Origin: Geothermobacter hydrogeniphilus | Lineage (GTDB): Bacteria > Desulfobacterota > Desulfuromonadia > Desulfuromonadales > Geothermobacteraceae | Reading direction: 5' to 3' | Length of the DNA: 64,000 bases | Assembly: GCF_002898515.1 (NCBI RefSeq) | Contig: NZ_PPFX01000011.1 | Span: forward strand, 1-64,000 | Shown here: positions 62,766 to 64,000 of the stretch, piece after piece | Position numbering within the stretch: position 1 is the first letter of the stretch | How the letters are laid out: each line of letters opens with the position of its first letter | The notes under the pieces: generated by a model | The model's database searches: none | Told to the model about the DNA's origin: nothing | The model's input: the letters and a program-made list of their open reading frames with translations, nothing else | Translations under genes and position numbers: made by a program

Positions 62766-64000
62766 TCAGTTTGTTTCCGCGCGTCCTTCGAGATCGAGAA
62801 TCTGGTCGGTGATTTCGGAGAAGGCTATATCATGGCTGACCAGAAAGAGCTGATCGTACCAGTGCTCGGTGACCTCTTCCCGGCCGATGTCGATGGCGCG
62901 GAAGGCTTGGGCAAGGTTCTCGCGGCGGGCGGCGTCGAGATTGGAGGTCGGTTCATCGAAGAAGGCGATGCGGGCGCCGATGGTCTGCAGCATGGCCAGG
63001 CGCAGGGCGACCACGGCACTCATGGTCTGCCCGCCGGACAACTGGTCGTCGGCCCGTTCGCGCAGTTGCCCCTCGTGCAGGTCGCGCAGCACGATGCGAT
63101 AATCCTCGCCCCAGGCCAGTTCTTCATCGGCTTCGGCAATGATGCGGTAGATGCGGTTGGCGCGCTGGCTGATCTCTTCGCGGAAGCGTTCGGAGAGGTA
63201 GCTTGAGACGTTGCGAAAGACCCGGTTGCGGAGAAACCTGACCAGTTTTTCCTTTTCCTCCCAGGTTCTGACCTGCGCCTGCCGGGCGGTGATCTCTGTT
63301 TCAATCTGCTTGAGCCGGTCGATTTCATCGGCCAGTCGTTTCACGTCCTTCCCGAGTCCCACGGCCTTTTGGCCCAGGGCGCCGACTTCGCGGCCCAGCT
63401 CATCCTTCTGTCGACGCAGCGCCTGATGCCGGACAGCATCATACTCCCCGCTCATCGTCCTGAGTTTGGTTTCCCCAGCTTTAAGATCCTGTTGCAGGCG
63501 GGCAAGGAGCTGCTCGAACTTTCGCAGATCGGTTTGCAGTCCTTCGAGCCTGGACGCCTGTTCCCGGTGGGCCATGTAGAGATCGCGTGCCGGCCGGTGC
63601 CGTTTCTGTTCGGCTTCCATCTGTTCAATCGTGGCGGCCAGGTTCGCATATTCCTTGAGCGCCGCCTGCTTTTCGGTCAACTGCCGCTGGAGTGCGTCCC
63701 GGTCTCTGCCTGATCGTTCCAGCCCCGCGGCACGCTTCTGATTGGCCTTGCGTTTTTCTGCCAATCCGGCTGCCTGCTCATCGAGTGTTCTGAGCTGCAC
63801 CTCGAAGGTCTTGAGCTGTTCGGCGGCCCGGCTCGCCTCACTTTCAGCCTGCTCCAGTCGGGTCAGCTCTTTTTCCATCGATTCCCGTTCCGTGGCAAGT
63901 TCGGTCAGCCTGGTGGAGAAGAGATCCCCCGGCGGTTTCTCGGCGATGTTCAGGCAGGGTTCCCGAAAGAACGGACAGACACCCTCGGCGAGCTTGTCTT
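62766..64000 (-). CDS. SbcC/Rad50-like ATPase, 3' part (start outside window)
   Basis: The frame is open to the window's end; ATG 63878 is internal. Before it the frame encodes GVCPFFREPCLNIAE, a CX6C at the expected apex of the coiled coil where Rad50/SbcC proteins usually have a CXXC zinc hook. A coiled coil follows for about 250 residues. The C-terminal ATPase lobe has the signature LSGGQTMSAVVALRLAML, Walker B RIAFFDEPTSNLD and the switch SHD. It probably acts with an SbcD-type nuclease in DNA end processing; the partner gene is not visible. Confidence 0.8.
   Translation of the reverse strand, partial: DKLAEGVCPFFREPCLNIAEKPPGDLFSTRLTELATERESMEKELTRLEQAESEASRAAEQLKTFEVQLRTLDEQAAGLAEKRKANQKRAAGLERSGRDRDALQRQLTEKQAALKEYANLAATIEQMEAEQKRHRPARDLYMAHREQASRLEGLQTDLRKFEQLLARLQQDLKAGETKLRTMSGEYDAVRHQALRRQKDELGREVGALGQKAVGLGKDVKRLADEIDRLKQIETEITARQAQVRTWEEKEKLVRFLRNRVFRNVSSYLSERFREEISQRANRIYRIIAEADEELAWGEDYRIVLRDLHEGQLRERADDQLSGGQTMSAVVALRLAMLQTIGARIAFFDEPTSNLDAARRENLAQAFRAIDIGREEVTEHWYDQLFLVSHDIAFSEITDQILDLEGRAETN

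Overview
The window looks like a chromosomal segment of a GC-rich, metal-respiring bacterium of the Desulfuromonadales/Geobacter type. The basis is an extracellular-type multihaem cytochrome, desulfoferrodoxin, NosL with an ABC exporter, many secreted or lipid-anchored proteins, a sigma-54 type promoter and abundant intergenic palindromic repeats. This is inference from gene content; no rRNA or other taxonomic marker is present.

Layout. 1-1.6 kb: 3' part of a multihaem c-type cytochrome, an 18-residue peptide gene and a terminator. 1.6-9.5 kb: a tightly packed operon with three SGNH/GDSL hydrolases (two fused to TPR-like regions), a NodU/SxtI-type carbamoyltransferase, an SxtJ-like membrane protein and two SxtK-like (DUF5989) mini membrane proteins. 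9.4-12.2 kb: two paralogous secreted TPR proteins on the minus strand. 12.5-14.3 kb: a secreted FG-GAP/ASPIC-UnbV protein, a second copy of the 18-residue peptide gene and a strong terminator. 14.3-15.1 kb: a 162-bp inverted-repeat-bounded element and a CcdAB toxin-antitoxin pair.

15.1-29.6 kb is a large envelope locus. A minus-strand arm encodes a haem-domain lipoprotein, a transthyretin-like lipoprotein, a HEAT-repeat lipoprotein, a polytopic [4Fe-4S] membrane protein and a further lipoprotein. A divergent plus-strand arm encodes a SpeE-like polytopic membrane protein and then three successive pairs of a transthyretin-like repeat protein with a right-handed beta-helix protein. I do not recognise this locus as a described system.

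29.7-33.8 kb: an alpha/beta hydrolase, an M48 protease, an MFS transporter and an FKBP-type isomerase. 34.3-40.6 kb: a TetR-regulated TolC/adaptor/RND efflux operon, flanked by direct repeats and by a relic of the 3' end of a desulfoferrodoxin gene. 40.9-45.3 kb: desulfoferrodoxin, then NosL with an ABC transporter and associated membrane proteins. 45.6-49.8 kb: a ferritin-like protein, tRNA-Thr, and divergent glpK and glpD. 49.8-56.5 kb: histidine utilisation (hutI, hutG, hutU, hutH on the minus strand, hutC divergent). 56.7-64 kb: sfsA, tmcAL, two TPM-domain proteins, lemA, a PAS histidine kinase and the 3' part of an SbcC/Rad50-like ATPase.

The strongest candidate for something undescribed is the pair of 18-residue peptides at 1463 and 14132 (shared pattern MKxYxxPRVVGxGNVHxC). 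Each lies directly behind a secreted-protein gene and directly before a terminator, and they differ mainly by synonymous codon changes. The second candidate is the repeated transthyretin-like/beta-helix module with its redox partners at 15-29.6 kb. The third is a family of seven nested palindromic repeats, all lying between co-directional genes.
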